A stretch of 64,000 bases of DNA from JAYPHU01 sp038127535. Its GTDB lineage: Bacteria > Pseudomonadota > Alphaproteobacteria > Rhodospirillales > UBA2165. Within the stretch, counting starts at the first letter, position 1. Each line of letters begins with the position of its first letter. Below the pieces are notes generated by a model, which saw only the letters and a program-made list of their open reading frames with translations, was not told the origin of the DNA and searched no databases. Positions 62,850-64,000 of this stretch are shown piece after piece. A program made the translations under genes and the position numbers. The DNA is taken from assembly GCA_038127535.1 (NCBI GenBank), contig JAYPHU010000018.1, forward strand, positions 1 to 64,000, read 5' to 3'.

Positions 62850-63295
62850 ACGATGGTCAGGCGGATGGCCGTATCCGCCGCACCCACATCGAACGAGGCC
62901 TCCTCGAAATCGGGCGGTCCGCTGATGCCGGCCTTGGCGTTGTTAGAAAAGCCGAAGCCTTCCAAGGGAAAGCCGAGGAATGTGTCCATGTCCTTGTTGC
63001 CGTTCTCGTCGTGATGGACGGCGATGGCGTAGCGTCCGGGTATTAATCTCATGAATTTGGCCACAGCGACACCGGCTTTGATCGGCACGTCGGCATCGCT
63101 GGTGTCCTTGCCTTCGGGAAAGTCTTCCGGATTGTTATAGATCGCTAGGCGCAGAAGCCCTTGGTCGTTGCGGAGCCCGTCCACGGTCACCGTGAGTTCC
63201 GCCGCTGACCCTGGCGTCTTTTCGGCTGATTGCCCCTTTATGGCGTAAAGCGACACCACCAGGGCGACGAACAGAGTGAACAGCCATTTCAACAT
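62831..63295 (-). CDS. DUF2141 secreted protein
   Basis: A 154-aa protein with a signal peptide (MLKWLFTLFVALVVSLYAIK) and a small beta-rich domain: LTVTVDGLRNDQGLLRLAIY, PEGKDTSDADVP, PGRYAIAVHHDENGNKDMDT, then FGFSNNAKAG. The HDENGNKDMDT...GFPLEGFGFSNNA block is diagnostic of DUF2141. Probably periplasmic; function unknown. Convergent with the EamA gene. Confidence 0.88.
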   Translation of the reverse strand: MLKWLFTLFVALVVSLYAIKGQSAEKTPGSAAELTVTVDGLRNDQGLLRLAIYNNPEDFPEGKDTSDADVPIKAGVAVAKFMRLIPGRYAIAVHHDENGNKDMDTFLGFPLEGFGFSNNAKAGISGPPDFEEASFDVGAADTAIRLTIVYWASP

Positions 63296-63361
63296 GGCCC
63301 CACTGTCGCCGCCCGATAGTTAAGAAAGGGGTAAAGGTGGGGAGGCTCCTTCTCACTCCTT

Positions 63362-63470
63362 CTGCGTCATGCCCGAGTTGAGACCAACGCCAGTTGGGAT
63401 CAATTCCCGAGTATCTTACCGGAGCAGATCCCTGAGAATTGCTTCGCAACTCAGGGATGACGATAGCGGT
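63362..63470. repeat. Palindromic repeats downstream of rpoD
   Basis: The best hairpin is ATCCCTGAG-AA-TTGC-TTC-GCAA-CTCAGGGAT (63428-63457) followed by GACGATAG; a second imperfect copy (GTCATGCCCGAG...) begins near 63367. Both are of the GATCC...GGATGACG class. They probably act as the rpoD terminator region. Confidence 0.6.
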
Positions 63471-63474
63471 TAGA

Positions 63475-64000
63475 TCAATGATCCAAGAAGCTGCGGAGTT
63501 TCCGTGACCGGCTCGGGTGCTTGAGCTTACGCAGCGCCTTCGCCTCGATCTGACGGATACGTTCGCGGGTTACCGAGAACTGCTGACCAACTTCTTCCAA
63601 TGTGTGGTCCGTGTTCATGCCGATGCCAAAGCGCATGCGCAGCACCCGTTCTTCACGGGCGGTGAGGCTGGCCAGCACCCGGGTGGTGGTCTCCCGGAGG
63701 TTGCCCTGGATCGCCGCGTCGAGCGGCTGGACCGCGTTTTTGTCCTCGATGAAGTCGCCCAAATGGCTGTCTTCCTCGTCGCCAATAGGCGTCTCGAGGC
63801 TGATCGGCTCCTTGGCGATCTTGAGGACCTTGCGGACCTTGTCCACGGGCATGGCCAGCTTGCTCGCCAGCTCGTCCGGGGTCGGCTCCCGGCCGATCTC
63901 GTGCAGCATCTGGCGCGAGGTGCGGACCAGCTTGTTGATGGTCTCGATCATGTGCACCGGAATGCGGATGGTCCGCGCCTGGTCGGCGATCGAACGGGTA
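63475..64000 (-). CDS. rpoD: RNA polymerase sigma factor RpoD (3' part)
   Basis: The last 174 codons of the housekeeping sigma factor; the gene continues beyond the right edge. Visible are the end of region 2.4/3.0 (IRIPVHMIETINKLVR), region 3 (GREPTPDELASKLAMPVDKV), EPISLETPIGDEEDSHLGDF, and region 4 with the -35-recognising helix-turn-helix HTLEEVGQQFSVTRERIRQI ending LRSFLDH. The IPVHMIETINK block and the length of the spacer mark the primary sigma factor, not RpoH or RpoS. Confidence 0.96.
   Translation of the reverse strand, partial: TRSIADQARTIRIPVHMIETINKLVRTSRQMLHEIGREPTPDELASKLAMPVDKVRKVLKIAKEPISLETPIGDEEDSHLGDFIEDKNAVQPLDAAIQGNLRETTTRVLASLTAREERVLRMRFGIGMNTDHTLEEVGQQFSVTRERIRQIEAKALRKLKHPSRSRKLRSFLDH

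Overview
The window is a stretch of alphaproteobacterial chromosome, most like Rhodospirillales (moderate certainty). The evidence is gene content and order: a run mdh-sucCDAB-lpd, then xerC-DUF484-transaldolase, divergent priA, and an atpHAGDC operon without the F0 genes; sdhCDAB; ffh-rpsP-rimM-trmD-rplS-leuCDB-asd; and system I cytochrome c biogenesis. The DNA is GC-rich. No phage, transposase, CRISPR array, rRNA or tRNA was recognised.

Layout. 1-1100: end of a peptide/nickel-type ABC permease pair. 1238-3315: a GT4 glycosyltransferase and a DHH phosphoesterase with an in-frame stop. 3429-10315: one contiguous ccmABCDEFGHI operon on the minus strand. 10316-10625: a highly structured intergenic region that looks like a minus-strand small RNA with C-rich loops. 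10626-18206: aconitase, an interrupted DUF1223 gene, pgk, a degenerate chemoreceptor-like protein and two small genes (one broken). 18219-22453 (minus): ftsY, mtaB, dapF, a ferredoxin-like protein and an interrupted XRE regulator. 22776-31148 (plus): the ffh/ribosome-maturation/leucine/asd run. 31149-32269: a 1.1-kb gene-free region made of a dispersed repeat, a C-rich block and a very AT-rich block with DnaA-box matches. 32270-35657: sdhCDAB. 35738-38065: an interrupted PaiB-like gene, a TerB-like gene and zapE. 38301-47976: the mdh-suc-lpd TCA cluster plus a small SpoIIAA-like gene. 47980-53422: an AT-rich orphan secreted protein, xerC, DUF484, transaldolase and priA. 53642-58545: F1 ATP synthase. 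58848-64000: aspartate aminotransferase, a polysaccharide-deacetylase/allantoinase-like gene with a small partner, msrB, an EamA transporter, DUF2141 and the 3' part of rpoD.

Functionally the window is dominated by aerobic energy metabolism: aconitase, succinate dehydrogenase, malate dehydrogenase, succinyl-CoA synthetase, the 2-oxoglutarate dehydrogenase complex, F1 ATPase and cytochrome c maturation. SRP targeting (Ffh and FtsY) and leucine/aspartate-family amino-acid synthesis are also present.

Most notable observations: (i) Mdh and 2-oxoglutarate dehydrogenase E1 both end in Lys/Ala-rich, histone-H1-like tails of about 37 residues, while S16 and L19 carry acidic tails; (ii) five otherwise intact genes are each interrupted by an internal stop, four TAG and one TGA, one of them with a frameshift too; (iii) a multi-hairpin, terminator-ended small RNA candidate lies between ccmA and acnA; (iv) an AT-rich region with DnaA boxes lies upstream of sdhC; (v) an intrinsic-terminator-like hairpin sits between the ffh promoter and the ffh start codon. 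No clearly new multi-gene defence or metabolic system was found.
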